NCBI RefSeq assembly: GCF_019703305.1
Contig: NZ_AP024814.1
Span: 310,001 to 374,000 of the forward strand
Direction: 5' to 3'
Origin: Helicobacter sp. NHP19-003
GTDB lineage: Bacteria; Campylobacterota; Campylobacteria; Campylobacterales; Helicobacteraceae
DNA: 64,000 nt
The notes beneath the pieces were generated by a model. The model did no database searches. It was given only the letters and a program-made list of their open reading frames with translations, and was not told where the DNA came from. Both the position numbers and the translations under genes were made by a program. Positions 44,640 through 53,528 of the stretch are shown here, piece by piece (the first letter of the stretch is position 1; the number at the start of each line of letters is the position of its first letter).

Positions 44640-45736
44640 TGTTTGAATCTTTATTAAAGCCCTTGGGCGTTGTTTGTTGTTTAAGCTTGTCTTTGTGTGC
44701 CACGCCCCCCGCAATCAACAGCGTGAGTTTAAAAACCCTCAATGCCTTTGGCGTGGATGCCGACTTTCTCGCAAACAGTGCAAACACGGACACTTTAGAG
44801 AGTGTGCAACAAACCTTTGATAGATTATTGCAACACTACGATGCCAATGGGGTGTTTATCCCCACAATTAAAAGCATGCTTTTGCAAGCCAATATCCCTG
44901 TTGAGTTTTTGTTTTTGGCCATGGCGGAGTCTAAATTTTCGGTGCGGGCTTACAGCGTCAAAAGGGCGGTGGGCATCTGGCAGTTCATGCCAGAAACCGC
45001 CAAAATGTTAGGCCTAAAAGTCAGTGCCCTTGTGGACGAGCGGCGCGACCCGATCAAGAGCACCCAAGCGGCGATCACCTACTTTAAAATGCTTTACAAA
45101 CAAACCCACCAGTGGTATTTAGTGGCGATGGCCTACAACTATGGGCTCAGACGGGTTTTAGAGGCGATCCAAGCCGCCGGCACAGACAACATCAATGTTT
45201 TGCTAGACGACAATAAAAAATACTTGCCCCAAGAAACCCGCCACTACATCCGCTCTATTTTAAGCCTCGCCATTGCCTTCAATAATTTAGACACAGAGGG
45301 CAAGAAGGCGTATTTACTCAACAGAGGAGCACGCCAAACTTTGGCGAGTGTGTGGGTGAAGGGCGGGACCTTGCTTAGCCAAGTCGCCAACGCAGCACAT
45401 TTGTCCATAGCACAGGTGAGGGCCTACAACCATCAGTTTAGATACAACTTTTCACCCGTAGGCGCGCCTAGCATGGTTTATATCCCCTATGAAAATCTAG
45501 CCTATTTTAGACAACACTACAAACCCAAAAGCTACATTGTGCAAGTCCTCAGCCACAAGGTCAGGCCCAGAGAAACCCTCTATTCGATTGCTAGAAAATT
45601 CCACAGCTCTGTAGCCCTAATCAAATACACAAACAACCTCAAAGGTCTTTACTTGAGTCGCAAACAAAAGCTCATCATCCCCGTGCTAAGTCCCCAAATC
45701 CGCCACCTGAAAGTGGCGCAAAACGAGGTGCTATGA
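44639..45736 (+). CDS. mltD: Membrane-bound lytic transglycosylase D
   Basis: 365 aa from ATG 44639, overlapping the tatD stop by one base (TTG 44636 is an alternative). Signal peptide with CCLSLSLC. The SLT domain carries AMAESKFSVRAYSVKRAVGIWQFMP (catalytic Glu in AESKF). One C-terminal LysM domain follows (HKVRPRETLYSIARKFHSS). It cleaves glycan strands of peptidoglycan in the periplasm. Overlaps rlpA by four bases. Confidence 0.92.
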   Translation: MFESLLKPLGVVCCLSLSLCATPPAINSVSLKTLNAFGVDADFLANSANTDTLESVQQTFDRLLQHYDANGVFIPTIKSMLLQANIPVEFLFLAMAESKFSVRAYSVKRAVGIWQFMPETAKMLGLKVSALVDERRDPIKSTQAAITYFKMLYKQTHQWYLVAMAYNYGLRRVLEAIQAAGTDNINVLLDDNKKYLPQETRHYIRSILSLAIAFNNLDTEGKKAYLLNRGARQTLASVWVKGGTLLSQVANAAHLSIAQVRAYNHQFRYNFSPVGAPSMVYIPYENLAYFRQHYKPKSYIVQVLSHKVRPRETLYSIARKFHSSVALIKYTNNLKGLYLSRKQKLIIPVLSPQIRHLKVAQNEVL

Positions 45737-46707
45737 AATTGTATTACTTCAGCCATTTGGTGCTCGCCACTGCCGCTTTTATGGGTTGTGCTAAGGATTC
45801 AGCAGGGCAACAAAACTACGCCCTTTTTGACAAGCATGAAAGCTTGCGCGCCTATGAAGATGCAAGGGATTTTGACGGCACAATTCCGCCTAAAAAGCAT
45901 TTCTCTTTTTTCCACCACCACAAAGGAAAACACAGCAACAACCCGCCCCACAATGCGCATGTGTCTGAGAGCAGCTTGACGGCGGGGATGATCGATTCGG
46001 CGGCGATGCAACGGGCAACCATGCGCCCTTACAGAGTGGGAGGCAAGACCTACTACCCTACACAGGTGAAAGTCGGGCAAATTTTTGACGGGTATGCTAG
46101 TTGGTATGGGCCAAACTTTCACGCCAAAAGGACCAGCAATGGTGAGACCTACAACATGCACGCCCACACCGCCGCCAATAAAATCTTACCCATGAACACG
46201 ATTGTTAAGGTTACCAATAAGGACAACAACAGAAGTACGATTGTGCGCATCAACGATAGAGGGCCCTTTGTGCGTAACCGCATCATCGACCTTTCCAACG
46301 CCGCTGCCCATGACATTGCGATGGTGGGCAAGGGGGTCGCCCCTGTGCGTTTGGAGGTGATTGGCTTTGGGGGGGTGGTGGCGAAACAATATGCCCCTTC
46401 TTTGGCACAAAACAAACAAGCCAAGACCCTACAAAAAGAGTTTAAGGTGGGCGAGAGTCAAAAGAGTTACAGTGGGGGCAACTTCTCTTTGCAAGTGGGA
46501 GCGTTTTCCAACAAACAGGGGGCTCAGAGTGCCGAGAATGCCCTACAATCCCATTTGAAAAGCACCAATTACTCTAGCACAATTGTGGAGGGTGTGAAAA
46601 ACGACAAGCCCATTTATCGGGTGTTCATCAAGGGCTTTAAAAGTCAAGAGGAGGCCAGCGACTACGCCAAGAGCCTCAACAGACCCAGCTTTTTGGTGCG
46701 TGAATAG
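45733..46707 (+). CDS. rlpA: Septal ring lytic transglycosylase RlpA family lipoprotein
   Basis: 324 aa. Lipobox FMGC (Cys 19). A His-rich stretch (HFSFFHHHKGKHSNN) follows, then the double-psi beta-barrel GYASWYGPNFHAKRTSNGE and VRINDRGPFV with the catalytic Asp, and a C-terminal SPOR domain (FSLQVGAFSNKQGAQ). RlpA acts on denuded glycan strands, and SPOR targets them at the septum. Starts in the mltD stop (ATGA-type overlap). Confidence 0.9.
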   Translation: MKLYYFSHLVLATAAFMGCAKDSAGQQNYALFDKHESLRAYEDARDFDGTIPPKKHFSFFHHHKGKHSNNPPHNAHVSESSLTAGMIDSAAMQRATMRPYRVGGKTYYPTQVKVGQIFDGYASWYGPNFHAKRTSNGETYNMHAHTAANKILPMNTIVKVTNKDNNRSTIVRINDRGPFVRNRIIDLSNAAAHDIAMVGKGVAPVRLEVIGFGGVVAKQYAPSLAQNKQAKTLQKEFKVGESQKSYSGGNFSLQVGAFSNKQGAQSAENALQSHLKSTNYSSTIVEGVKNDKPIYRVFIKGFKSQEEASDYAKSLNRPSFLVRE

Positions 46708-47280
46708 GTGCGTGCAAATCCTGTTTGGATTTTCTTCATCGGTTTGGCGGTGGCGATGGGGGGCTTGATTTTGTTTTTCTTGCGCCCCCAAAGACAAGCC
46801 CCCACCTTTAGCGGGGATTTTGCTAAAATCGAGTTGCATGGCTTTAGCGCCTTTGAGAGCAGTGCCACCAGCACGGATTTGAACATTAAAGGTGTTAGGG
46901 CGTTGCAATTTAACGACCACGAAGTGCTTTACGACTTTGTTTTGAGCAAGTTTGACAATGATAGCCAAGTTTTAGAGCACGCTAGAGGGGAGGTTTTGAT
47001 CAGACACAACGATTTATACAACTTCCCCAAAGGGGTGCTTTACACGACCAGCAATCACGAGAGTTTTTGGAGTCAAAAAGGGGTTTATGACAACGCCAAA
47101 CAGAGCTTCCAAGGAGAGGGTAATTTCTTATTAAATGGCCCCGAGGGGCATGTGAGCGGGCAAAACATCGCCTACAACCATAAAACCCAAGTCTTGCAAG
47201 CCAAGAGCATCCACGCCCTCATCAACTTAGCAGAGGCACAGCACCCCAAAGGGCGGCATACACGGAGCTTTAAATTTTGA
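46708..47280 (+). CDS. lptC: LPS export protein LptC-like
   Basis: 190 aa, GTG start directly after the rlpA TAG. One N-terminal membrane helix (WIFFIGLAVAMGGLILFFL), then a beta-jellyroll domain (FAKIELHGFSAFE... GNFLLNGPEGHVSG) as in LptC. It precedes lptA with a four-base overlap, so it fits LPS transport from the inner membrane. LptC sequences diverge; the call leans on context. Confidence 0.8.
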   Translation: MRANPVWIFFIGLAVAMGGLILFFLRPQRQAPTFSGDFAKIELHGFSAFESSATSTDLNIKGVRALQFNDHEVLYDFVLSKFDNDSQVLEHARGEVLIRHNDLYNFPKGVLYTTSNHESFWSQKGVYDNAKQSFQGEGNFLLNGPEGHVSGQNIAYNHKTQVLQAKSIHALINLAEAQHPKGRHTRSFKF

Positions 47281-47804
47281 AAAGACTAGGGTGCTTATGG
47301 CTCTTTTGTGGCTTGTTGTGGGCTGTGCCCTTAAAAGAAACCTTAGAGGTTACAGCGGATAAATTCACCGCCAATGAGCAAAAGAAAACTACAATCATAC
47401 AGGGCAATGTCCACATTAAAAAGGGCAAGGACACGCTCACGGCAAATGAAGTGATCATTTACACCAACGACAAACGCAAACCCACCAAGTACGAGGCGAT
47501 CGGCGATGTGCATTTCCACTTATTTACAGAGGATGGGCGGGAGGTCAAGGGGCATTCGGATCGCTTGATTTATGATGCCATTAAGCAAGAGTACCGCCTG
47601 CTGCAAAATGCGGTGGTGGATGAGGTGGGCAAGGTTAACTCCGTGAAAGGCGAGGAGATCATTTTAAGCAAAGAGCACGGCTATGCGGATGTTTTGGGGG
47701 GCAAAGACAAGCCGGCGACCTTTGTCTTTGATATGGAGGACATCCAAAAAGAACAAAAAAAGCAAAAGGCCAAAAAGCATGTTAAAGAACAGCCCAAGCC
47801 TTAA
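47277..47804 (+). CDS. lptA: LPS transport periplasmic protein LptA
   Basis: 175 aa, TTG start inside the lptC stop. Signal peptide (LGCLWLFCGLLWAVPL), then the LptA/OstA domain (VTADKFTANEQKKTTIIQGNV and EVIIYTNDKRKPTKYEAIG). A Lys-rich C-terminal tail overlaps the engB start. It forms the periplasmic bridge carrying LPS toward LptDE. Confidence 0.9.
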   Translation: MKRLGCLWLFCGLLWAVPLKETLEVTADKFTANEQKKTTIIQGNVHIKKGKDTLTANEVIIYTNDKRKPTKYEAIGDVHFHLFTEDGREVKGHSDRLIYDAIKQEYRLLQNAVVDEVGKVNSVKGEEIILSKEHGYADVLGGKDKPATFVFDMEDIQKEQKKQKAKKHVKEQPKP

Positions 47805-48417
47805 AGTCTTAGAGAGCCACTTTGTGTGCTCGGCCACAAATATAGCACAAACCCCCCCCACGCACCTGCCTGAAGTGGCGTTTTTGGGGCGCAGTAATGT
47901 GGGTAAAAGCTCCTTCATCAACCAGATTTTAGGGCGCAAAATCGCCAAGAGCTCAGCCACCCCGGGCAAAACCCAAATGGCAAATTTCTTTGCCACGACT
48001 TGGCAGATGGGCGATGAGAAAGTCGCCTTTGGGTGCATCGACTTGCCCGGCTTTGGGTATGCTAAAGTGTCTAAGGGTTTGCAAGAAGAGTGGGGAGCGT
48101 TTTTATGTGCCTTATTGCAGCAACGCCCCAGCATTAAATTATTCTTGCACCTCATCGATGCCAGACACCCCCAATTAAACCTAGATCAACAAGTGCAAGC
48201 GTTTTTACAAAGTTTCATCAAGCCAGACCAGCAAATCCGCTGTGTTTACACAAAGTTTGACAAACTCACCAGCCACGCCAAGCACACCCTGCTGCAAGAA
48301 CACCCGGGGGCGTTGGTGAGCGTGCTAAAGCCATCTACACTCAAGCCCAAATTTGGGTCTTTAGAACACTTGCAAACCACTTTATTGAACGCATTGTTGG
48401 GGCGCATATGCGCTTAA
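47779..48417 (+). CDS. engB: Ribosome biogenesis GTP-binding protein EngB/YsxC
   Basis: 212 aa from ATG 47779, overlapping lptA; the longer frame lies in lptA. GTPase motifs: G1 GRSNVGKSS, G2 SATPGKTQ, G3 DLPGFGYA, G4 TKFD. It helps assemble the 50S subunit. Overlaps the next gene by ten bases. Confidence 0.93.
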   Translation: MLKNSPSLKVLESHFVCSATNIAQTPPTHLPEVAFLGRSNVGKSSFINQILGRKIAKSSATPGKTQMANFFATTWQMGDEKVAFGCIDLPGFGYAKVSKGLQEEWGAFLCALLQQRPSIKLFLHLIDARHPQLNLDQQVQAFLQSFIKPDQQIRCVYTKFDKLTSHAKHTLLQEHPGALVSVLKPSTLKPKFGSLEHLQTTLLNALLGRICA

Positions 48418-48851
48418 GGTTAACCTACACCCATTGCACCTTATATGTCTTAGGCTTTTATCTTTACAGCAATTTACAAGCACTCTACCCCATTTACCCC
48501 CCCCTTCTTAGTCTGCTTTTTATGCTGTATAAAAACAGAGGAGAGGTGCGCTTGCAAGACCGCTATATCCTCTGTATTTTTGCGTGTTTATTGCTCTTTG
48601 AGGCGATCAATCAAGAACCGTTAGGTGTACTGATTTTGCTCTTTATCCTATATGAAAAGATCGTTTTGCAATTCGTTTTGAGGACATTTGAAGAGCATAT
48701 TTTATGGGAGGTTTTCCATATGGTGGCCGTCTATGTGCTCTACACTTTATTGCTCGCCACTTTGCATGACACGCCCCTAGCCCCTTGGGATCGGCTTTTA
48801 ACCTACAGCGCACTTGAGTTCATTTTGTGGAGGGCGTATGCAAGAGCTTAG
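48408..48851 (+). CDS. Membrane protein upstream of pbp2 (MreD-like position)
   Basis: 147 aa with four or five membrane helices (LYVLGFYLYSNLQAL, LLSLLFMLYK, YILCIFACLLLFEAI, GVLILLFILYEKIVL, HMVAVYVLYTLLLATL). Placed between engB and pbp2, it corresponds to HP1566 as I recall. Size and location next to PBP2 resemble MreD, but sequence similarity is too weak to say. Overlaps mrdA by 14 bases. Confidence 0.65.
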   Translation: MRLRLTYTHCTLYVLGFYLYSNLQALYPIYPPLLSLLFMLYKNRGEVRLQDRYILCIFACLLLFEAINQEPLGVLILLFILYEKIVLQFVLRTFEEHILWEVFHMVAVYVLYTLLLATLHDTPLAPWDRLLTYSALEFILWRAYARA

Positions 48852-50619
48852 ATTCCGCTTCATCTTTGGATTTTTAGCACTTGTGTGGGCGATTCTACTC
48901 CTGCGCATCTTCATCTTGACGATCAAAACCAACGACTACTTCGAACAACTCGCCCTGCGCAACATGACCAAAAAAGAAATCTTAGTCCCCACAAGGGGGC
49001 TCATCTTAGATCGCAACCACCAACTGCTTGCCATGAACGAGCTGGGTTTTAGCATTTCTCTAGTCCCCGCCCTCAAAAAAGCCCAATTACAACAAGAATT
49101 AGAGCTTTTACAACGCCACTTCCCCACCCTAGACACCCAAACCGCCGCTCAAAACTACCACAAACAAAACTCTGTCTACAACCACAACGCCATCCAAATT
49201 TTAGATTTTATCCCCTACGACCAAATGCAAACCCTCTACCCAAAGCTCATTTTAGACCCTAAAATCACCATATCCCCTGCCAACAAGCGCCACTACCCGG
49301 GCAATTCTCTAGCCTCGCATGTTTTGGGCTACTTAGGGGCAGCTGATGCCAAGGACATACAAACCGACCCTAAGAGTCAATACACCCACACCATCGGCAA
49401 AACGGGTTTAGAAAAAGAGTACAACGATTTCTTGCAGGGAGAGATGGGCTATAAGCTGGTGAGTGTGAACGCCCTAAACCAAGAATTAAAGGTCTTAGAA
49501 GAAAAGCAACCCCAAACCAACAACGACTTGGTTTTGACTTTAGACAAACGCTTGCAGGAAAAAGCCGATTTGCTCTTTGTGGATAAGGTGGGGGCGGTGG
49601 TGGTGATGGATGCGCATACAGGGGCAATTTTAGCTGCGGGCAGCTACCCCGAGTACAACCTCAACAATTTCATCGGCGGGATCAGTGTGGCGCACTGGAG
49701 AGAGTTGCAAGACAACATCTACAACCCCCTATTAAACCGCCTCATCAATGGGCTTTACCCTCCCGGCTCTGTGGTGAAAATGGGCTCGGCTTTGAGCTTT
49801 TTAGAATACCTGCCCATCACGGAGCAAACCGAGGTCTTTGCCCCCGGCTACATCGAGGTGGGCAAACGCAAATTCCGCGACTGGAAGGCGGGCGGGCATG
49901 GCAAAACGAATTTATACAAAGCACTTAAAGAATCCGTAGATGTCTACTTTTATAAATTTGCCCAAGACATTTCCATTGACAATTTAACCAAGACTTTCCG
50001 CCAAATGGGTTTTGGGCAAAAAACGGGTGTGGATTTGCCCAACGAGTTTATCGGGATTTTGCCCGACCCCGGCTGGAAGATGAAACGCTTTGGGGATATT
50101 TGGAATATGGGCGACACTCTCATCACCTCTATTGGACAAGGCTCGTTTTTAACCACACCCTTGCAAGTGGCTAATTACACCGCTTTGATCGCCTCGGGCA
50201 AGTTACCCACCCCTCACTTTGCGCTCAAGGGCAACTTTAAAGTGAAGGATGTTCTTGACAATTTTCAAAAATCCAAACTCCCCGCCCTAAGACGGGGGAT
50301 GTATGAAGCTTGCAGCACACAAGGGGGGACTGGCTATCACACCACAAGAGGGGTTAAAGTCGCTTTGGCGTGCAAGACAGGTACAGCGCAGGTCGTGGGG
50401 ATCGATCAAGACACCATCAAGCGCGTGAAGGAGGAGCAAATGGAGTACTTCCACCGCTCACATGCGTGGATGACTGCCTTCTTGCCTTTCAAGAATCCTA
50501 AATATGTGATCACCGTTTTAGTGGAGCACGGCGAGGGGGGGAGCAAGGATGGCCCCATTGTCAAGGCAATGGCCAACGCTTTAGTGGATTTGGGCTATCT
50601 CAAGCCCACCGCCCATTAA
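48838..50619 (+). CDS. mrdA: Penicillin-binding protein 2 (elongation transpeptidase)
   Basis: 593 aa from ATG 48838. One N-terminal membrane anchor, the PBP dimerisation domain (LVPTRGLILDRNHQLLAMN), and the transpeptidase domain with SVVK (nucleophile S311), an SVD motif and KTGTAQ near K513. It cross-links peptidoglycan in the elongasome, and in H. pylori it is essential for the spiral rod shape. Last gene of the tatD-pbp2 unit. Confidence 0.95.
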   Translation: MQELRFRFIFGFLALVWAILLLRIFILTIKTNDYFEQLALRNMTKKEILVPTRGLILDRNHQLLAMNELGFSISLVPALKKAQLQQELELLQRHFPTLDTQTAAQNYHKQNSVYNHNAIQILDFIPYDQMQTLYPKLILDPKITISPANKRHYPGNSLASHVLGYLGAADAKDIQTDPKSQYTHTIGKTGLEKEYNDFLQGEMGYKLVSVNALNQELKVLEEKQPQTNNDLVLTLDKRLQEKADLLFVDKVGAVVVMDAHTGAILAAGSYPEYNLNNFIGGISVAHWRELQDNIYNPLLNRLINGLYPPGSVVKMGSALSFLEYLPITEQTEVFAPGYIEVGKRKFRDWKAGGHGKTNLYKALKESVDVYFYKFAQDISIDNLTKTFRQMGFGQKTGVDLPNEFIGILPDPGWKMKRFGDIWNMGDTLITSIGQGSFLTTPLQVANYTALIASGKLPTPHFALKGNFKVKDVLDNFQKSKLPALRRGMYEACSTQGGTGYHTTRGVKVALACKTGTAQVVGIDQDTIKRVKEEQMEYFHRSHAWMTAFLPFKNPKYVITVLVEHGEGGSKDGPIVKAMANALVDLGYLKPTAH

Positions 50620-50721
50620 AGTTCTTTGGTGAAAAACATGCTAGAACCCGGGCTGTTTTTGTTTTATTGATAAGGGCTTAACAAGTGAGCGTTTTAGATA
50701 AGCGGGGGGGAGCTTTACCTT

Positions 50722-50727
50722 TATAAT
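50722..50727 (+). promoter_or_regulatory. Possible promoter with G7 in the spacer
   Basis: TATAAT in CCTTTATAATTGG. Seven G at 50704-50710 fall between it and where a -35 would be, so tract length would alter spacing. Confidence 0.4.
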
Positions 50728-50785
50728 TGGTCTACGACATTGGTGTTGCCATTGAAGAAAGGTCTATTGCCAAGCTAGCGCCACG

Positions 50786-50941
50786 GTGCAGCGCAATGTC
50801 AAAGGCTTCCAAATCACCTTAGACGGGCTTAAAGAGCAACATGACAAAAGCTGCCTTTGGGGTGAGTGCAGCGGAGATATTATGTGTAATTGCGGCGACC
50901 TTTTGTGTGGCTGTGGTTTTCAGCCTTGTTTGTGCCTTTGA
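50786..50941 (+). CDS. Possible Cys-rich micropeptide or gene relic
   Basis: 51 aa, from GTG 50786 to TGA 50941. The last 30 residues hold eight cysteines with the spacing C-x4-C-x5-C-x-C-x4-C-x-C-x4-C-x-C (SCLWGEC, MCNCGDLLCGCG, PCLCL). The frame continues upstream to a stop at 50750 without a better start and no ribosome site is obvious. An overlapping frame from ATG 50841 gives a hydrophobic peptide, so the coding choice is unsure. A metal-binding role would be a guess. Could equally be the tail of a degraded gene. Confidence 0.3.
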   Translation: MQRNVKGFQITLDGLKEQHDKSCLWGECSGDIMCNCGDLLCGCGFQPCLCL

Positions 50942-50963
50942 GGCTTGGCCCCGCCCCAACCCA

Positions 50964-51578
50964 CTAAAGACACTCTAAAATCTCTCGCAAATCTAGGGTT
51001 TGCGCCACGAAAGTGGCGGCTTTTTTGGTGATCTCTTTGGCATTGAAGGCCACGCTGACATCGGCGCGTTTAAACATGCCGATGTCATTAGCCCCATCGC
51101 CCACCACTAAAGTGTGTTTGGCGTTTAGCAAACTTTGTAAGCTGGCTAAAATCTCCGCCTTAGAGTCCCCACGCATTAAGGGCCCGCTCACCTCTCCTGT
51201 CAAGACCCCACTTTCCACATGCAAAGTGTTGCTAAAATCCGCATCCAAGCCCAGCTTTTCTTTAAAATAGCCCGTAGCCCACTTAAAGCCCCCACTAAGA
51301 CACACGACTTTATAACCCAAGTCGTGCAAACCCTGCACCACCTCAAGTGCGCCCGTGTGCAAGGGCAAGTTTTGGCAAATCTGTTGTGCATGTTGTGCGT
51401 CCATGCCCTTGAGCAAACTAGCCCGGTTAAGTAGGCTCGTGTAAAAGTCCGCCCTACCCGCCATCGCCAGCTCTGTGGCGTTTGTAACTTCTTGGCCCAC
51501 GCCATAACCCTTTGCCAACTCTTCAATCGTTTCAGCATTAACCAAAGTTGAATCAAAATCAAAAACGGCTAATTTCAT
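50964..51578 (-). CDS. serB: Phosphoserine phosphatase
   Basis: 204 aa, HAD superfamily. Motif I DFDSTLV (nucleophile Asp 7), motif II LSGGF, motif III K(A)EIL, motif IV VGDGANDIGMF: all present. It dephosphorylates phosphoserine in the last step of serine synthesis. Compact version without an ACT domain. Monocistronic here, ending before the Cys-rich frame on the other strand. Confidence 0.93.
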   Translation of the reverse strand: MKLAVFDFDSTLVNAETIEELAKGYGVGQEVTNATELAMAGRADFYTSLLNRASLLKGMDAQHAQQICQNLPLHTGALEVVQGLHDLGYKVVCLSGGFKWATGYFKEKLGLDADFSNTLHVESGVLTGEVSGPLMRGDSKAEILASLQSLLNAKHTLVVGDGANDIGMFKRADVSVAFNAKEITKKAATFVAQTLDLREILECL

Positions 51579-51710
51579 GTGCGTATCCTTTACGAGGGTA
51601 TTCTAGCGCAAAAGTTTATTTGGGATTCATGTTGTTTGCATTAGTATAGGGGGTTTTAAGACTCTCCGGCAGAAATCCCACTCGTCTTTAGCGGGTGGGA
51701 TGAATGCCCC

Positions 51711-52139
51711 CTACCCTTGATTTTCTATGTATCTTTTGATGGTTTCTGGGTTAGCTTCTCCTATGGAACAGGCAAAAAATCCATCTGTCCAAAATTTTTG
51801 TTCTTTCCAAAAATGCTTGCGTAAGAACGGGATAAATCTTGGTTCTCTCCAAACTCTATAAGTAGTCATCTGCTTGATCCGCAAGATAATGGAACTGATA
51901 GACACCCTAGGGATATATTGAATCATCAGGTGTAGATGATCTTTATCTGTCTCCATTGCTATGATGATAAAATCTGAACTTTCCTCTATCTCTTCAAGCA
52001 CAGACTTTATAAAAATAGCCACATCTCCTACGAGCAACTTTTTTCTGTATTTACACACTAAAATCAAATGGGCTTTTAGATTATGTTTGCTCCTGTTTGT
52101 GGACAAATAGCCTTTGAGTTTGTAATGGTTTTCTTTCAT
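51711..52139 (-). CDS. tnpA: IS200-type Y1 transposase TnpA
   Basis: 142 aa, full length. The HUH metal motif is HLHLMIQ, the N-terminal AHLILVCKYRKKLL is typical, and the catalytic tyrosine should be that of IKRYIENQG near the C-terminus. It cuts and rejoins single-stranded transposon ends at the hairpins. The stop lies ten bases inside the left-end hairpin. Divergent from tnpB, with a 64-bp gap. Confidence 0.93.
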   Translation of the reverse strand: MKENHYKLKGYLSTNRSKHNLKAHLILVCKYRKKLLVGDVAIFIKSVLEEIEESSDFIIIAMETDKDHLHLMIQYIPRVSISSIILRIKQMTTYRVWREPRFIPFLRKHFWKEQKFWTDGFFACSIGEANPETIKRYIENQG

Positions 52140-52203
52140 AGCTCTACCTCAAAAATATTTTATAAAATTATGTTATAATGATGTAAAGTTAAGGCGTAAG
52201 AAA

Positions 52204-53469
52204 TTGCTTAAAGCAATAAAGTTTAGAATTTATCCCACCATAGAGCAAAAAACCTTGATACACAAGCACTTTGGCTGTGCTAGGGTGGTCTATAACTACT
52301 TTTTAGCATACCGCCAAAAGCAATACGCACAAGGCATTAGAGAAAATTACTTTAGCATGCAAAAGGCGCTCACTACTCTCAAAAAACAAGAGGCTTACGC
52401 TTACCTAAGTGAATGCAACTCTCAAAGCTTGCAAATGGCACTAAGACAGCTGACAACAGCCTTTGATAGGTTTTTCTCTAAGCTGGCAGATTATCCTAGA
52501 TTCAAATCTAAAAAGCATGCGAAGCAGTCTTTCTGTGTCCCGCAACACTTAGAGATGGATTTAGGCAACAACCAAGTCAAGCTACCCAAATTCAAAGAAG
52601 CTATTAAAGCCAAGTTTCATAGGCATTTGCCTACAAACTCTATCGTCAAACAGGGGTTTATCTCTTGCGTAGCAGATAAATACTATCTCTCTATAAGCTA
52701 TGAGGATAATGAGCCTGAACCTAAACCCACAACTATCAAAAAAGCTGTGGGTTTAGATATGGGTTTAGAGTCTTTAGTGATAGCCAGTAGTGGCGTGCTC
52801 TATCCCTATAAAAAGTTTTTCCAGAATCTACAAACCAAACTCACTAAAGCGCAAAGGAGATTGTCTAAGAAACTAAAAGGTTCTAGTAATAGAAAAAAAC
52901 AAGCCAAGAAAGTGGCACAAATCCACGCTTCTATCAGGAATAGCAGAGAGGACTACCTACATAAAATCAGTAATGAGATAACCAATCAATACGATTTGAT
53001 AGCAGTAGAAACCTTGAAAGTTAGGAATTTGGTCAAAAACCACAAACTAGCTAAGAGCATTGCCAATGCCAGCTGGTCTAGGCTCATTAGTCTATTAGAA
53101 TATAAGGCTGGTTGGAAGGGTAAAACCCTTATCAAAATTGACCAATACTTCCCTAGCTCTCAAATCTGCTCGACCTGTGGGAGCAACACAGGTAAAAAGC
53201 CACTGCCTATTAGAAATTTTATCTGCCCTTGTTGTCAAACATACCACCACAGAGACCTAAACGCTAGCATCAATATCAGAAACTATGCTTTGGGAATGCT
53301 AGATGAGCGACACGCTATCAAGGTAGATAAAACTAGGGTAGGGATTACCCGAAGTTACGCTTGTGGAGATTCCGCTAACGGGGCTGTAACCAAGTATGGC
53401 TACATACTGGATACTGCTAGTTATGGATCGTTGAAGCAAGAAGCCCACCCGTCTTTAGCGGGTGGGTGA
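52204..53469 (+). CDS. tnpB: TnpB RNA-guided nuclease (OrfB)
   Basis: 421 aa, TTG start with TAAGG upstream. N-terminal helix-turn-helix FRIYPTIEQKTLIHKHFGCAR; RuvC-like Asp in AVGLDMGLESL, Glu in AVETLKVRNL, four-Cys zinc finger CSTCG...CPCC, final Asp in HRDLNASINI. All catalytic residues are present. TnpB proteins cut target DNA next to the insertion motif with a guide RNA made from the right end, which preserves the element. The 3' end, including SYACGDS and KQEAHPSLAGG, overlaps that RNA and the right hairpin. Confidence 0.94.
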   Translation: MLKAIKFRIYPTIEQKTLIHKHFGCARVVYNYFLAYRQKQYAQGIRENYFSMQKALTTLKKQEAYAYLSECNSQSLQMALRQLTTAFDRFFSKLADYPRFKSKKHAKQSFCVPQHLEMDLGNNQVKLPKFKEAIKAKFHRHLPTNSIVKQGFISCVADKYYLSISYEDNEPEPKPTTIKKAVGLDMGLESLVIASSGVLYPYKKFFQNLQTKLTKAQRRLSKKLKGSSNRKKQAKKVAQIHASIRNSREDYLHKISNEITNQYDLIAVETLKVRNLVKNHKLAKSIANASWSRLISLLEYKAGWKGKTLIKIDQYFPSSQICSTCGSNTGKKPLPIRNFICPCCQTYHHRDLNASINIRNYALGMLDERHAIKVDKTRVGITRSYACGDSANGAVTKYGYILDTASYGSLKQEAHPSLAGG

Positions 53470-53474
53470 TTCAC
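53330..53474 (+). ncRNA. Predicted omega/reRNA of TnpB
   Basis: In TnpB systems the guide-RNA scaffold is the last 100-150 nt of the element, overlapping the tnpB end and the right hairpin, and the following bases are the guide. Here the guide would start at 53475 (ATAACTTAAGGAG...). No start site is visible; this is inferred from the family. Confidence 0.45.
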
Positions 53475-53520
53475 ATAACTTAAGGAGTTTTTATGATTGA
53501 TTTGTGTACGCCGTTTGACA

Positions 53521-53528
53521 GGGGGGGG
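53521..53528 (+). promoter_or_regulatory. G8 tract in the chemoreceptor leader
   Basis: Eight G between the IS right end and the PAS chemoreceptor, 60 bp upstream of its ATG. A tiny frame (ATG 53493, AAGGAG upstream, MIDLCTPFDRGGW, stop) runs across it. H. pylori tlpB has a G tract in its leader that binds the small RNA RepG. Confidence 0.55.

Larger units (their letters stand above)
50620..50963. other. Gap between mrdA and serB
   Basis: Contains a G7 tract (50704-50710), a -10-like TATAAT (50722-50727) and the Cys-rich small frame described separately. The part before 50690 shows nothing I recognise. Confidence 0.5.
51658..53474. mobile_element. Intact IS200/IS605-type insertion sequence
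   Basis: Divergent tnpA (minus) and tnpB (plus) lie between subterminal hairpins. The left hairpin is ATCCCACTCG-TCTTTAG-CGGGTGGGAT (51675-51701), the right one CCCACCCG-TCTTTAG-CGGGTGGG (53444-53466), and the element ends at TGATTCAC (53474). The left end is next to TTTTAA (51652-51657), close to the TTTAA target reported for IS605. Both proteins look complete, so it may be mobile by the single-strand, peel-and-paste route. Exact ends are inferred from the hairpins and from similarity with the copy at 55145-55410. Confidence 0.85.

Noticed and set aside
50841-50969. Hydrophobic micro-ORF (ATG 50841) overlapping the Cys-rich frame
   Set aside because: No ribosome site and it runs into the end of serB. 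The Cys-rich frame is more patterned, but neither is proven.
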